A stretch of 64,000 bases of DNA from Deltaproteobacteria bacterium. Its GTDB lineage: Bacteria > UBA10199 > JACPAL01 > JACOUP01. The translations under genes were made by a program, and so were the position numbers. Numbering within the stretch: the first letter of the stretch is position 1; each line of letters opens with the position of its first letter. The notes beneath the pieces were generated by a model. It made no database searches. It was not told the origin of the DNA and saw only the letters and a program-made list of their open reading frames with translations. Shown here piece after piece: positions 24,431 through 35,141 of the stretch. The stretch covers positions 62,001 through 126,000 of the forward strand of contig JACOUP010000002.1 in NCBI GenBank assembly GCA_016177765.1, written 5' to 3'.

Positions 24431-26398
24431 ATGGCTGTCGCCTACAACGAGCTAGAGAAGATGCAACAAGAAGCGTTGCGGGGTGATTCACCCAGGGGTG
24501 AACTCCACTCCCGACCCCTGGAAACAGGGCTGACCCCCCGTAAATACCTTGAACTGGTCTTGAGCCGAACCGCCAAGGTGGCGTGGTATCTGACCCAGTT
24601 TGTTAACACCTTAATCGGCGAGGGTCTGTCTTTTCAGGCCAAGTGGATGCCGGCACCGGCTGTGAAGAGCCGGGAAAAGACATTTCCCCAACTCGGATGG
24701 CCGCGAAAGACCGACTCGCTCTGTCCCAAGTGTGTTAAGGAGGTGCGGGAGGCGATCATTGCCGGGCATCAGGACTATACGGCCCTGATCCACTCGAAGC
24801 CGGGCGAGATCAAGGCGGCCATTGTTGAGAAGGATGGGAAGATCCTGATGGTCAAGGATTGTCCCAAGCATGGCCACTTTGAAGATGTCATGTCGATCGA
24901 TCCGGAATTCCTGGCAAGGATTGAAAAACTCTACCCAGGGCGGGATTTTAAATCGCCGAAGACAAACCTGCGCAATCATGGGAGCTCCTCGATCCAATAC
25001 GGGAGAGGGGCTGTTCTGACCGTTGACCTCACCAATCGGTGCAACATGATGTGTGACCCCTGCTTTATGGATGCCAATCAGGTCGGTTATGTCCACGAGC
25101 TCTCCTGGGAAGAAGTGCAACAGATTCTGGATAATTCCCTGCAGATCAAACCTCGGCGCCAGATGAGCGTTCAGTTCTCCGGCGGCGAGCCGACCCTTTC
25201 CCCCTACTTTCTGGATGCGATCCGGTATGCCAAACAGATCGGCTATTTTTCAGTGCAGGCGGCGACCAATGGGATCCGCTTTGCCGAGGATCCTGATTTT
25301 GCCAAAGCGGCCTATGAGGCCGGGATGCGCATCGCCTATCTCCAATTCGACGGCGTTGGCAACCTGAGCAATCAGCATCGCAAGATTTCGAACCTCTTTG
25401 ATGTCAAGCTGAGGGCTATCAACAATCTGGCAGCCGCAGGGATTGATGTCGTCCTCGTGATCACACTGGTCAATACGGTGAATAATGACCAGGTGGGGCC
25501 GATCATTGATTTCGCTATCCAGAATTCGGATAAAATCACCTTCTGTTCCTTTCAGCCGGTTTCCTTCACCGGACGTGATGAAGATGTGGATGATGAGACA
25601 AGAACAAAACAGCGCTATACCCTCTCCCATCTGGCCCATGATGTGAAGAAGCAGACCGGTATTTCAGAACCTTTGAGGGACTGGCTTCCCCTTTCAGCGA
25701 TCGGTCCCTTTTCGGACGTTGCCGATCTGATGAGAGGGCCGGAGAAGGAATGGGGGAGTCTCAAGTGTGGTTGTCATCCCAATTGCGGCATCGGGATGGG
25801 GCTTTTGGTCAACAAGAAGACCAAGGAGTGGTTGCCCCTTTCCCAATTCATGGATCTCCCCCAATTGATCAAGGATTTCGAGAAAATCCATGACAACGCC
25901 CGTGGCAGCTTCTGGACAAAGACCCAAGTGGCGATGTCGATCCTCCGGAACTACGATCCGATCAAATCACCCAAAAAACTGACCCTGAAAGATCTTCTCA
26001 AGAAGATTGACAAGCAGAGCGGCGGCACGGTCGGCGGCGGCGATTATGGTGTCGGGGCGGAGAGAAAGAAAGACACCTGGCTCTTCATGTTCATCGCGGG
26101 GATGTGGTTTCAGGATCTCTTCAACTATGACTTCCGCCGGACGGAGATGTGCATTATTCCGTATGCCACCCAGCTGGGGGAGGTTTCCTTCTGTGCCTAT
26201 AATACCGGTGTCGGCTGGAGGAACATTATTGAAAACATGTTCAAGAACGCATCAGTCGCCCAGTGGTACAAGGAAAAGGGGCGGCATACAGTCTACGCCG
26301 GCAACCGGCCAATGTCGATTCCCTCCTGGGAGCATGATGTCTGGGTTCCCGAGGATGCGGATACCAACATCAAAAAACTTCCGGTGTATCCTCACTAG
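24431..26398 (+). CDS. Large radical SAM enzyme, tetraether/membrane-spanning lipid synthase-like
   Basis: The 655-residue protein has an N-terminal Cys domain (LCPKCVKEV near residue 97 and MVKDCPKHGHFEDV near 140), a central radical SAM barrel with NRCNMMCDPCF (CX3CX2C, near 204) and SVQFSGGEPTLSPY, and further Cys clusters in LKCGCHPNCGIGMG (about 445) and RTEMCIIPYATQ with VSFCAYN near the end. This arrangement, CPxC / CPxHG, CX3CX2C, CxCHPxC, is what I know from Tes, the archaeal enzyme that joins lipid tails into tetraethers, and from bacterial homologues linked to membrane-spanning lipids. The neighbouring convergent gene is a phospholipid head-group transferase, which agrees. AAAGGAG precedes the ATG. 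One 15-bp repeat unit plus a decayed second one lies near the N-terminus (LRGDSPRGELHS). Confidence 0.78.
   Translation: MAVAYNELEKMQQEALRGDSPRGELHSRPLETGLTPRKYLELVLSRTAKVAWYLTQFVNTLIGEGLSFQAKWMPAPAVKSREKTFPQLGWPRKTDSLCPKCVKEVREAIIAGHQDYTALIHSKPGEIKAAIVEKDGKILMVKDCPKHGHFEDVMSIDPEFLARIEKLYPGRDFKSPKTNLRNHGSSSIQYGRGAVLTVDLTNRCNMMCDPCFMDANQVGYVHELSWEEVQQILDNSLQIKPRRQMSVQFSGGEPTLSPYFLDAIRYAKQIGYFSVQAATNGIRFAEDPDFAKAAYEAGMRIAYLQFDGVGNLSNQHRKISNLFDVKLRAINNLAAAGIDVVLVITLVNTVNNDQVGPIIDFAIQNSDKITFCSFQPVSFTGRDEDVDDETRTKQRYTLSHLAHDVKKQTGISEPLRDWLPLSAIGPFSDVADLMRGPEKEWGSLKCGCHPNCGIGMGLLVNKKTKEWLPLSQFMDLPQLIKDFEKIHDNARGSFWTKTQVAMSILRNYDPIKSPKKLTLKDLLKKIDKQSGGTVGGGDYGVGAERKKDTWLFMFIAGMWFQDLFNYDFRRTEMCIIPYATQLGEVSFCAYNTGVGWRNIIENMFKNASVAQWYKEKGRHTVYAGNRPMSIPSWEHDVWVPEDADTNIKKLPVYPH
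24481..24493. repeat. 15-bp unit in the radical SAM gene
   Basis: GGGTG-ATT-CACCC followed 2 bp later by a partial GGGTGAACTCC, probably a decayed second unit; in frame. Confidence 0.75.
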
Positions 26399-27255
26399 TT
26401 TTTTCGCGGCGGAAAGAGTTCATCCCACCAGGCGAGAAACCTGAAGGAAGGGTAGGTGGGCGGGTCGAGCCTCCGGATGATGTAAAACATCCGGTACAAA
26501 GCGGTCAGGTTCGTCATCACGGCAATTAATACCAGAACCCCGACAGTTACAAAATCAACGTGGACGTTGATGAAGGGAGAAAGGAAATAGGCCAGGATCG
26601 GGCTGAAGACCGAACCGACCCCCAGGTAGACAATCCTCTCGGCCCTCTGCATGATGCCGCCGCGGCACTCAACCCCGACCCCCTCACCCCGGGCACGGGT
26701 ATAAGAAACCATCATGGAGCCGACAAGGCCAAGAATGACAACAGGCAGGAGCCAGCTGTCCTTATAAAAACCGGCCAGCCCCAAAAAGACAACCGCCTCC
26801 CCGAAACGGTCCATCACCGAATCAAAAAAGGCCCCCGATTTGGATTCCCTGCCGGTTAACCGGGCAATTCTTCCATCGATAATGTCACAGGTCGCCCCGA
26901 AGATCATGGTCCAGCCGCCGAGTCCCAGCATCCCCTTGTAGAAAAAATAGGCTGAAACGGCTGAAAGAAGGAAACCACAAACCGTGAAAAAATTGGGTGT
27001 CAGGTGGAGTTTCACCGCTCCCCTTTCAAACGGCCCGATGAACCAATACCACCATTCCTTGAGAAACCGGCTCAAGAAACGGGAATGGGCCTTGCGGTCG
27101 ACATCTTCACTGTTCCGAACCCTTTTCTCATAAGTGAGTCCGAAAAAGAGAATGGTGAGCATGAGTGTTACGTTAAAGGCCAGCAACGGCCCGAGAGAGA
27201 GCCAGAGAGGATTGCTATTTTTCAAGGCAGTGATTTGGAGGATTTTTTCCAGCAT
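26395..27255 (-). CDS. CDP-alcohol phosphatidyltransferase
   Basis: Inner-membrane enzyme that transfers a phosphatidyl group from CDP-diacylglycerol to an alcohol. The catalytic signature D-x2-DG-x2-AR-x8-G-x3-D-x3-D is complete in CDIIDGRIARLTGRESKSGA plus FFDSVMDRFG (about residues 122-151). Around six helices are predicted. At 286 residues it is longer than PgsA because of an N-terminal helix and a soluble segment (TYEKRVRNSEDVDRKAHSRF). The substrate (glycerol-P, inositol-P or other) cannot be read from sequence. It overlaps the radical SAM gene by 4 bp, tail to tail. Confidence 0.87.
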   Translation of the reverse strand: MLEKILQITALKNSNPLWLSLGPLLAFNVTLMLTILFFGLTYEKRVRNSEDVDRKAHSRFLSRFLKEWWYWFIGPFERGAVKLHLTPNFFTVCGFLLSAVSAYFFYKGMLGLGGWTMIFGATCDIIDGRIARLTGRESKSGAFFDSVMDRFGEAVVFLGLAGFYKDSWLLPVVILGLVGSMMVSYTRARGEGVGVECRGGIMQRAERIVYLGVGSVFSPILAYFLSPFINVHVDFVTVGVLVLIAVMTNLTALYRMFYIIRRLDPPTYPSFRFLAWWDELFPPRKN

Positions 27256-27310
27256 TTGAGGTTTGAAAAATGCCTTAAAGTTATCATTGTGTCAACGGGT
27301 TTGCGAGTTA

Positions 27311-27363
27311 CCCTTCGACTTGGCTCAGGGTGTCCGGACATGGTGAGTTCAGTCGAACCATGC
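27311..27363. repeat. Intergenic CCCTTCGAC-type repeat
   Basis: CCCTTCGACTTGGCTCAGGG, TGTCCGGACA, then GTGAGTTCAGTCGAACCATG. This is a common bacterial intergenic repeat with TTCGAC / GTCGAA symmetry. It fills most of the 155-bp gap before the small TM gene. Confidence 0.6.
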
Positions 27364-27409
27364 GACTTGACGTTATTGTTTTCTTTTGTTACTGGATTGC
27401 TCAAGTTTG

Positions 27410-27577
27410 ATGGAAAACATTTTAAGAATCATCACCCAGCCGGATAATATTGCGATCCTTGTGATGTTGATTGCCGTTATCGCCTGTACGGTTGTTGCCT
27501 TCAGAGAAGCGATGATCAACGATCGATTCATCAAAAAAGGGGAGAAGGAAAAAATCTACGAAAGAATGACCCGCTGA
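27410..27577 (+). CDS. 55-residue single-TM protein
   Basis: MENILRIITQPDNIAILVML begins a small protein with one hydrophobic helix (residues 14-31) and a charged, cytoplasm-like tail (EAMINDRFIKKGEKEKIYER). Its stop overlaps the ompA-like ATG (TGATG), so it is translated with that gene. Such genes are easily missed. Function unknown; the coupling suggests an envelope role. Confidence 0.65.
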   Translation: MENILRIITQPDNIAILVMLIAVIACTVVAFREAMINDRFIKKGEKEKIYERMTR

Positions 27578-29472
27578 TGCGCTTGTTTTCTTTCAAATTC
27601 CCGGTTTATTTTTTTATGCTCTTCTCTTTTTTGTTTTGGCCGGCCGCCTCTTTTGCCAAGAGCGCTTCTTATGATGCCCTCCTCTTCAAGCCGGCTACCG
27701 ATACCGGACTTTATCTTGGCGTCTACGGGGCCGATAATCTCGACCAGTGGGATTACTCCTTCGGGCTTTATGCGGATTACTCCAAAAATGCCCTCAAGAC
27801 CTTTACCGGGGCGGGAGCCTTGATCGGTTCGGTGATCGATTATAATATCGTCGGGAATTTCTACGGGGCGGTGGGGCTCCTTCCTTTTTTGAGCGCCGGC
27901 CTTGATTTCCCGGTCGCCTTTCTGGAATCATTCAACGACCCGACCTCGGGGGGCAATTCCAAACAGGTTCAGGCGGGCGACCTCCGGCTGGATTTTAAAT
28001 TAAAGGCCCTGGATCATTATCGGTTTCCGGTCGGGATTGCGATTGTCCCCTTTGTTACTTTCCCAACAGGGTCTGATACCTATTTTACCGGTTCTGGAAA
28101 ATTCACCGGCGGGGGACTTGTCGTTATCGATTCGCCGCGGCTCTTCGACCGGTTTTCCGTTTCGCTGAATACCGGTTACCTGGCCAGGGCAAAGAGTACA
28201 GTCGTTTCCGGGACCACGATGGATGACGAGTTTTTGTACGGCCTTGGGGCCAATATTGCGGTCCACAAGTCGATTGATCTTATTGCCGAGGTTCGCGGCA
28301 GTACCCTCGTCTCCAATTTTTTCAAAAAATCAACCCAGTCGCCGCTCGAGGGGGAAGGGGCCATTCGTTACTATATCCCCAACATTCCCCTGGCCCTGAC
28401 GGCCGGTGGCGGTGCGGGAATTACGAAGGGAGTGGGGACGCCGCAATTTCGGGTCCTTGCCGGTGTTGCCTATGTCACCCCTCGTCCGTTCGGTGTCTCG
28501 GAATATTCCTTGTACGAATTCAGGGTTCCCCCAGAATCGGTCTATGAGCTTTCCGACAAATGTCCTTACAGTCAGGGAGATTTTGACACTTCCAAGGACA
28601 ATCCCCAGTGTTCCGAGGTTTACATCTTAAGAGAACTATCCGCCGAATGTCCTGAAGAGGCGTTGTATGACCCCCAGAGAGACAATCCCAACTGTGCCAA
28701 GGTCTATGTTTATCAGGAACAGGATAAAGATCGTGATGGCCTGACAGACTTCAAAGATCAGTGTCCCGGAGAGGCGGAGGTCTTCAACGGTTATCAGGAT
28801 GATGATGGCTGTCCGGATGACCTGAAGGCGCTTGTCCTGACGGAAGATCAGCTAGTGACACAACGGATCTTCTTCGACTTTGACAAGGCGACCTTGAAGC
28901 CGATCTCGGAAACGAATATAGAAGAGGTCGCCAAGGCACTCGTTCTGCATACTGAACTTCTGAAGGTTGAGGTCCGAGGTCACACGGACAATGTCGGCAA
29001 TTCCGATTATAACCTTGATCTCTCTCAAAGAAGGGCCAAGACAGTTATGGGTCTCCTTGTGGGTCAGGGGGTGGACAAAAAGAGACTCATCTCCAAGGGC
29101 TTGGGGGCCACCAAACCTCTGGGGACAAACCGGAACGAAGAGGGAAGGGCCAAGAACCGCCGTGTTGAATTCATCATCCTCAAGAGAGACGAGTCACAAC
29201 CAGTCGGCGAGAGTGTCCCGGCGCCAGCGCTGTTGCCGGAATCGGTTCCTGAATCACTGCCCTTGCCCCCACCTGAGGCCGGAGAGGTCCCTCCTTCCGG
29301 AGGGGGAGATGATGAGGATCTGAAGGAAGAGAAAAAGATTGTGAGAAAGGTCAAGACGATTCACAAGAAGGCTTCCCCTAAACCGCCGATGACGCCGGCA
29401 ACCGATGCTCCCGCACCAGAGACTGAAAGCGCGCCCCATCCAGAAACTCAAGAGGCGCCAGCTCTCCAATAG
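27577..29472 (+). CDS. OmpA-family protein: barrel, calcium-type repeats, OmpA peptidoglycan-binding domain
   Basis: A signal peptide (residues 1-27, ends AASFA) is followed by a 270-residue beta-barrel region, then Asp-rich thrombospondin type 3-like repeats (DKDRDGLTDFKDQCPGEAEV, YQDDDGCPDD), and an OmpA domain (FFDFDKATLKPISETN, VEVRGHTDNVGNSDYNLDLS, RRAKTVM, NRRVEFIIL) that binds diaminopimelate of peptidoglycan. The last 100 residues are a Pro/Glu/Lys-rich tail after the OmpA domain, which is unusual because OmpA is normally C-terminal. It tethers the outer membrane to the wall. The final 95 bp overlap the convergent gene. Confidence 0.92.
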   Translation: MRLFSFKFPVYFFMLFSFLFWPAASFAKSASYDALLFKPATDTGLYLGVYGADNLDQWDYSFGLYADYSKNALKTFTGAGALIGSVIDYNIVGNFYGAVGLLPFLSAGLDFPVAFLESFNDPTSGGNSKQVQAGDLRLDFKLKALDHYRFPVGIAIVPFVTFPTGSDTYFTGSGKFTGGGLVVIDSPRLFDRFSVSLNTGYLARAKSTVVSGTTMDDEFLYGLGANIAVHKSIDLIAEVRGSTLVSNFFKKSTQSPLEGEGAIRYYIPNIPLALTAGGGAGITKGVGTPQFRVLAGVAYVTPRPFGVSEYSLYEFRVPPESVYELSDKCPYSQGDFDTSKDNPQCSEVYILRELSAECPEEALYDPQRDNPNCAKVYVYQEQDKDRDGLTDFKDQCPGEAEVFNGYQDDDGCPDDLKALVLTEDQLVTQRIFFDFDKATLKPISETNIEEVAKALVLHTELLKVEVRGHTDNVGNSDYNLDLSQRRAKTVMGLLVGQGVDKKRLISKGLGATKPLGTNRNEEGRAKNRRVEFIILKRDESQPVGESVPAPALLPESVPESLPLPPPEAGEVPPSGGGDDEDLKEEKKIVRKVKTIHKKASPKPPMTPATDAPAPETESAPHPETQEAPALQ

Positions 29473-29860
29473 CCGACAGGTCGCTGGTAAAAGTGCCTGT
29501 GGTGATGAACAAGCCCTTGGAAGCCCGCTCCTGAAGAACGAGGTTTGAAAACTCGATGATCTCGGGGGAAGGGACAACCCCGTTCGGGTCCAAATAAAGG
29601 CAATGAATAATATAGCGGCCTCCCGTGAAGGGGGTGTTGTTTTTGGCATAAATGTCCGTTTGCCTTTCGCTGCCTTGGGAGATTTCGCCGACCTCCAGTT
29701 TCATCTGCTCCACAAGCTGGAGGCAGAGCTTGGCAAACTGTTTTGGTGTGTAAAGGGGTTCTTGTGATGACAGGTCTTTTTTCTTCTGGGTCCCGATCAA
29801 CAGGATCAAAAAAGAGCCGACGATGAGGGAAAAGAGGGTAATGAAGAAGACCGATCCCAT
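29378..29860 (-). CDS. Membrane-anchored Mrr-like (restriction-endonuclease-fold) protein
   Basis: An N-terminal helix (residues 3-23) is followed by a cytosolic domain whose second half, RASKGLFITTGTFTSDL then LEFLDGARFQSLV, resembles the end of Mrr-type restriction-endonuclease-like domains (GxxxTTGxFS ... LIDGxxL). The catalytic Asp/ExK part is not clear by eye, so activity is uncertain. 160 residues. The convergent OmpA gene overlaps 95 bp of its 3' end. It follows the TIGR04552 gene on the same strand with a 16-bp gap. Confidence 0.6.
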   Translation of the reverse strand: MGSVFFITLFSLIVGSFLILLIGTQKKKDLSSQEPLYTPKQFAKLCLQLVEQMKLEVGEISQGSERQTDIYAKNNTPFTGGRYIIHCLYLDPNGVVPSPEIIEFSNLVLQERASKGLFITTGTFTSDLSAIGELAPLEFLDGARFQSLVREHRLPASSAV

Positions 29861-29876
29861 AGGGGTGGTTTAACAG

Positions 29877-30944
29877 TCAACGACGCATGACGCGGCGAAG
29901 GACACCTGTCTTCTGTCGTTTTTTATACTCAGCATGGCCGTTGACCCCGGTATTATTGATTTCGTTGGTTTCCTCGTCGACAATCTGAAATTCAACAAGA
30001 ACGTAAACAAGGCTCCCCAGGGCATCTGAAAAGGGGCCTGTTGTCGTGGAAAGAAAACGGTCGAGTCGTATTGGCAGGTCCACGACAAACTTCACAACCC
30101 TGTAATTTTTTCCGGAATACTCCCTTTCACTATGCGGGTAGGGGAGTCGGAGCGAAAGGGAGCTGGCCAGTTTCTTGATCCGGCGGTTCATTTTACCGGA
30201 CAGGTATTCGGAGGCGGTCAGGAGCGGACGGGTGTCGATCAGCTGATTGACTGAGGCCCCGGGAATCAGGTAGTTGAAAGGGAGTATCTCTTTGAAGAGA
30301 TGAAGAACCATCTCCACAAGGTCTTCCTTTTTCCTAACGACAAGACGGTAACGGACACGGTCGTTGATCTGGGCCGCGATCGTTTCCTTTTTGGAGAGGA
30401 GTTTGGTGATCAAACTTTCCTTGGATTTCCGACCCCCCTCGTACTTCAGGAGTGGGGTTTCTTTTTTCAGAACCTTGGTCAGGGCTCTTTCAATCTTGTC
30501 TTCCACGAGGCTGTAGACATCTCTCAGGCTGATGGGGCAGTTGTAGAGCAATTCTCTTCCATCGATATGGTTGATGATGTTCATCGTCTTCAAGAGGACA
30601 CAGGCCTGCTCCGAGAACGGTTCTTCCTTTGATGTGAGAAACAGCGAAAGAAACCGGGCCGGCTCACGAATCTCTCTCGGCAGATCGTATTGAAGCTGAC
30701 TCTTGAGATAACCGCAGGCCTCGTTGTGGATGGCGGCCAGACGCTCCTGATCTTTGGGTCTGGTGATGTCGTACTCGTTGAGCTGGAGAAATCTCCTGAC
30801 TTCCTCCTCGGATTGGAAGCGGAAACGTCCGGTATCGATAATCGAGTTTCCTTCAAGGACAAGGGTAAGGATCGATTTTTCAGAATCCGAAAGTTTGTCG
30901 AGCGGGACCAGGGTCAATGGCAATAATCCTTGGTTAAAAGGCAC
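29877..30944 (-). CDS. TIGR04552-family protein
   Basis: The 355-residue soluble protein matches, from memory, the TIGR04552 family found in Myxococcales, Bdellovibrio and relatives. Blocks include EGNSIIDTGRF, LKTMNIINHIDGRELLYNCP, GGRKSKESLITKLLSKKETI, NDRVRYRLVVRKKEDLVEMV and LPFNYLIPGASVNQL. The middle part, with RxRxRLVxRxxxDL, recalls RelA/SpoT-type nucleotidyltransferases, but function is unknown. The start is probably GTG 30944. It supports a deltaproteobacterial-type host. Confidence 0.75.
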   Translation of the reverse strand: MPFNQGLLPLTLVPLDKLSDSEKSILTLVLEGNSIIDTGRFRFQSEEEVRRFLQLNEYDITRPKDQERLAAIHNEACGYLKSQLQYDLPREIREPARFLSLFLTSKEEPFSEQACVLLKTMNIINHIDGRELLYNCPISLRDVYSLVEDKIERALTKVLKKETPLLKYEGGRKSKESLITKLLSKKETIAAQINDRVRYRLVVRKKEDLVEMVLHLFKEILPFNYLIPGASVNQLIDTRPLLTASEYLSGKMNRRIKKLASSLSLRLPYPHSEREYSGKNYRVVKFVVDLPIRLDRFLSTTTGPFSDALGSLVYVLVEFQIVDEETNEINNTGVNGHAEYKKRQKTGVLRRVMRR

Positions 30945-30995
30945 CTTAAAATATCAGAAGAGACCAATAATGGCAATGAAATTACCGCTGTTCGA

Positions 30996-31024
30996 TTGAC
31001 AAGCCTTGGTGGGGATGTTACCGA
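30996..31024 (+). promoter_or_regulatory. Possible eno promoter
   Basis: TTGACA at 30996-31001 with a poor -10 (TTACCG or TACCGA, spacing 16-17) shortly before eno. Only the -35 is convincing. Confidence 0.35.
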
Positions 31025-31028
31025 CTGA

Positions 31029-32773
<1,745 letters not shown>

Positions 32774-33620
32774 AAACAGACCCGAAGCCGACTGCCTTCG
32801 CCCCCTTGGCAAAAATTTTCTGGATATCTTCATAATCCCAGATCGAGGGACCGATGATCGGAACTCTTGTCGTCTGAGCCATCTCTTCAACCATCTTCCA
32901 GGTATAAGGCTGGATAATCTTGCCTGACACACCGCCGCCGCCGAATCGGGCCAAGGGAGAAATTTTGTCGCCGAAAATCGCCTTCCAGGGGACGCTGTTG
33001 ATCGCGATCGCCTCCACGATCCCCTCCAGCCTCTTGGCGATGGTGGTGTAATCGTGGGTGAATGAAAGTTTGGCGATCAGCGGAAAGGGGGAAAGTTTTT
33101 TGGCTTCCTGACAGAGGGTCAGGATCTGTTCGGTATCGCTCCCCCGGCCGGCTGGACTGTTGGGACAAGAGAGATTGAGTTCGATTCCAAGAATTTTTTT
33201 GTCTTTCAACAGGGTGATCATCTCACCCAGTTCTTTTTTATCAGAGGCCTCGATAGAGACGATGATTTTATAATCTTTAGGGATTGTTGGTGCGACCTCT
33301 CGACACCACCAATCAATCCCTTTGTTGGTCAGACCGATTGCATTGATCGTTCCGACACGGCCGATCCTCTTGGCGACACTCCAAGGATGAGACCAACAGA
33401 GGTTTCCTTGGCGAGGAAGTCGGGTGAGTGTCTTGGTAACAATGGTGAAGAGTCTGGGATCCAGAAGTCCGCACCACCGGAGCGGCCACTCCCAAGGCCA
33501 GCCCTGCCCGTCAAAGGCGAGGGCCCCGGAGGCGACCATGAACTCAAATGAATGATTATTGGAAAAGGTGATCATTAGTTAAGTCTTGACTCTACAGGCC
33601 CTTTTTGAGATTTTTAGTCT

Positions 33621-34220
33621 ATGTTGTCAAGCAATGTTCTCGTCCTGAACCGTTCTTATATCCCGATCCACATTACTACCGTAAAAAGGGCTTTTTGTCT
33701 GATTTATCAAGGATTTGCCAAGGCTGTGGATAAACAGTTTGAGACCTTTGACTTCCAGTCCTGGAGCGAGCTTTCCGCCTCAACCCACGACGAGACGGTC
33801 GGTCTGGTGGGGCGGATTGTCAAGGTTCCGCGGGTGATCCTGCTGACCGCCTATGACCGAATCCCGAGACGAATCATCCGGTTCTCGCGGTTGAATGTCT
33901 ACCTGAGGGATAACAATACCTGTCAGTACTGTGGCCATAAGAGGATCCGAGGGGAGCTGAACCTGGATCATGTCATCCCCCGTTCCAAAGGGGGGAAGAC
34001 CTTGTGGGACAATGTGGTGGCCTGTTGTTTTGACTGTAACCGTCGCAAGGGGGGACGGCGGCCGGAGGAGGCGGGGATGAAATTGATCCGTCACCCGATT
34101 CGTCCGAAGTGGACCCCATTCATCGATTTCTCGATGAAGCAGATTCGTTACGAGGAATGGCGTCCCTTCTTTAACATCGTCGACTTTACCTATTGGAATC
34201 TCGAACTCAAAGAAGAATAA
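33621..34220 (+). CDS. HNH endonuclease family protein
   Basis: The 199-residue protein has a zinc-binding HNH module: CQYCG (about residue 100), LNLDHVIPRSKGG, NVVACCFDCNRRKGGR. The N-terminal part (VLNRSYIPIHITTVKRAFCL) matches a bacterial group of HNH proteins that are usually chromosomal housekeeping genes rather than homing nucleases. Its cellular role is unknown. Confidence 0.88.
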   Translation: MLSSNVLVLNRSYIPIHITTVKRAFCLIYQGFAKAVDKQFETFDFQSWSELSASTHDETVGLVGRIVKVPRVILLTAYDRIPRRIIRFSRLNVYLRDNNTCQYCGHKRIRGELNLDHVIPRSKGGKTLWDNVVACCFDCNRRKGGRRPEEAGMKLIRHPIRPKWTPFIDFSMKQIRYEEWRPFFNIVDFTYWNLELKEE

Positions 34221-34224
34221 ACAA

Positions 34225-34237
34225 GGGTGGTTTACCC
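34225..34237. repeat. 15-bp unit at the rluD ribosome-binding site
   Basis: GGGTG-GTT-TACCC, one mismatch from the unit, fills the 18-bp gap between the HNH stop and the rluD ATG, exactly where the Shine-Dalgarno should be. Confidence 0.6.
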
Positions 34238-34238
34238 C

Positions 34239-35141
34239 ATGGAGAGCATTGTTTCCTCCTCTGAAGCGGGTCTCCGTTTGGATCTGTTTCTTTCCACAAA
34301 AGATCCCGATCATTCCCGTTCTTTTTTTAAAAAGTTGATTGAAGAAGGGAATGTGCTGGTTAATGGGTTTCAGAAAAAAGTAAATTATTCCGTTAGGGAA
34401 GGGGAGGAGATCTCTTGCACGATTCCTCCGTCTAAAAAAGGGATGATTGAGCCTGAAGAAATGCCCCTCACTATCCTCTACGAAGATGAGGACCTGATTG
34501 TGTTGGACAAACCGGCCGGTCTTGTGGTCCATCCCGCCGCCGGGCATCAATCCGGGACCCTTGTGAACGCCCTTTTGCACCACTGTCGCGGGCTTTCAGT
34601 GATCGGTGGGGTGGAGCGTCCCGGGATTGTGCACCGGTTGGATAAGGAGACTTCAGGCGTTTTGGTTGTTGCGAAGAATGACTTCAGTCATCATTCCCTT
34701 TCGCAACAGTTTAAGGAACATCAGGTTCAAAAGGTTTATCTCGCCTTGGTTCAAGGGGAGGTCAAAAAGGAAGAGGGGGTTCTCGCATCCTCTCTGGGGA
34801 GGCATCCGGTTCACCGGAAGAAGATTTCCTCACGGGGCCGGCACGGAAAAGAGGCGGTCAGTCATTATAAGGTTTCCAAACGGTTCAAAGGATACACCCT
34901 GGTTGAGGTGAAACCACAGACCGGCAGGACGCATCAGATCCGTGTTCATCTCTCGGAGGCCGGTTATCCGATTGCCGGGGATTCCTTGTATGGAGGGAAA
35001 AAGAGTCCTTTCCTGAATCGTTTTTTCCTGCATGCCACCTCACTTTCCTTTGATCATCCGCGAGAGGGTAAAAGGATGCAGTTCAAAAGCCCCTTGCCGC
35101 CGGAGCTGGACCAGTTTATTAACTCCCTACAAGTAAAGTGA
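34239..35141 (+). CDS. rluD: 23S rRNA pseudouridine synthase, RluD type
   Basis: Isomerises uridines in 23S rRNA. An N-terminal S4 RNA-binding domain (LFLSTKDPDHSRSFFKKLIE, GNVLVNG) precedes the catalytic domain with motif GIVHRLDKETSGVLVVAKND (catalytic Asp near residue 136), then QVQKVYLALVQG and PQTGRTHQIRVHL. 300 residues from ATG 34239. RluC/A-type activity is possible. Its stop overlaps the next start (TGATG). Confidence 0.93.
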   Translation: MESIVSSSEAGLRLDLFLSTKDPDHSRSFFKKLIEEGNVLVNGFQKKVNYSVREGEEISCTIPPSKKGMIEPEEMPLTILYEDEDLIVLDKPAGLVVHPAAGHQSGTLVNALLHHCRGLSVIGGVERPGIVHRLDKETSGVLVVAKNDFSHHSLSQQFKEHQVQKVYLALVQGEVKKEEGVLASSLGRHPVHRKKISSRGRHGKEAVSHYKVSKRFKGYTLVEVKPQTGRTHQIRVHLSEAGYPIAGDSLYGGKKSPFLNRFFLHATSLSFDHPREGKRMQFKSPLPPELDQFINSLQVK

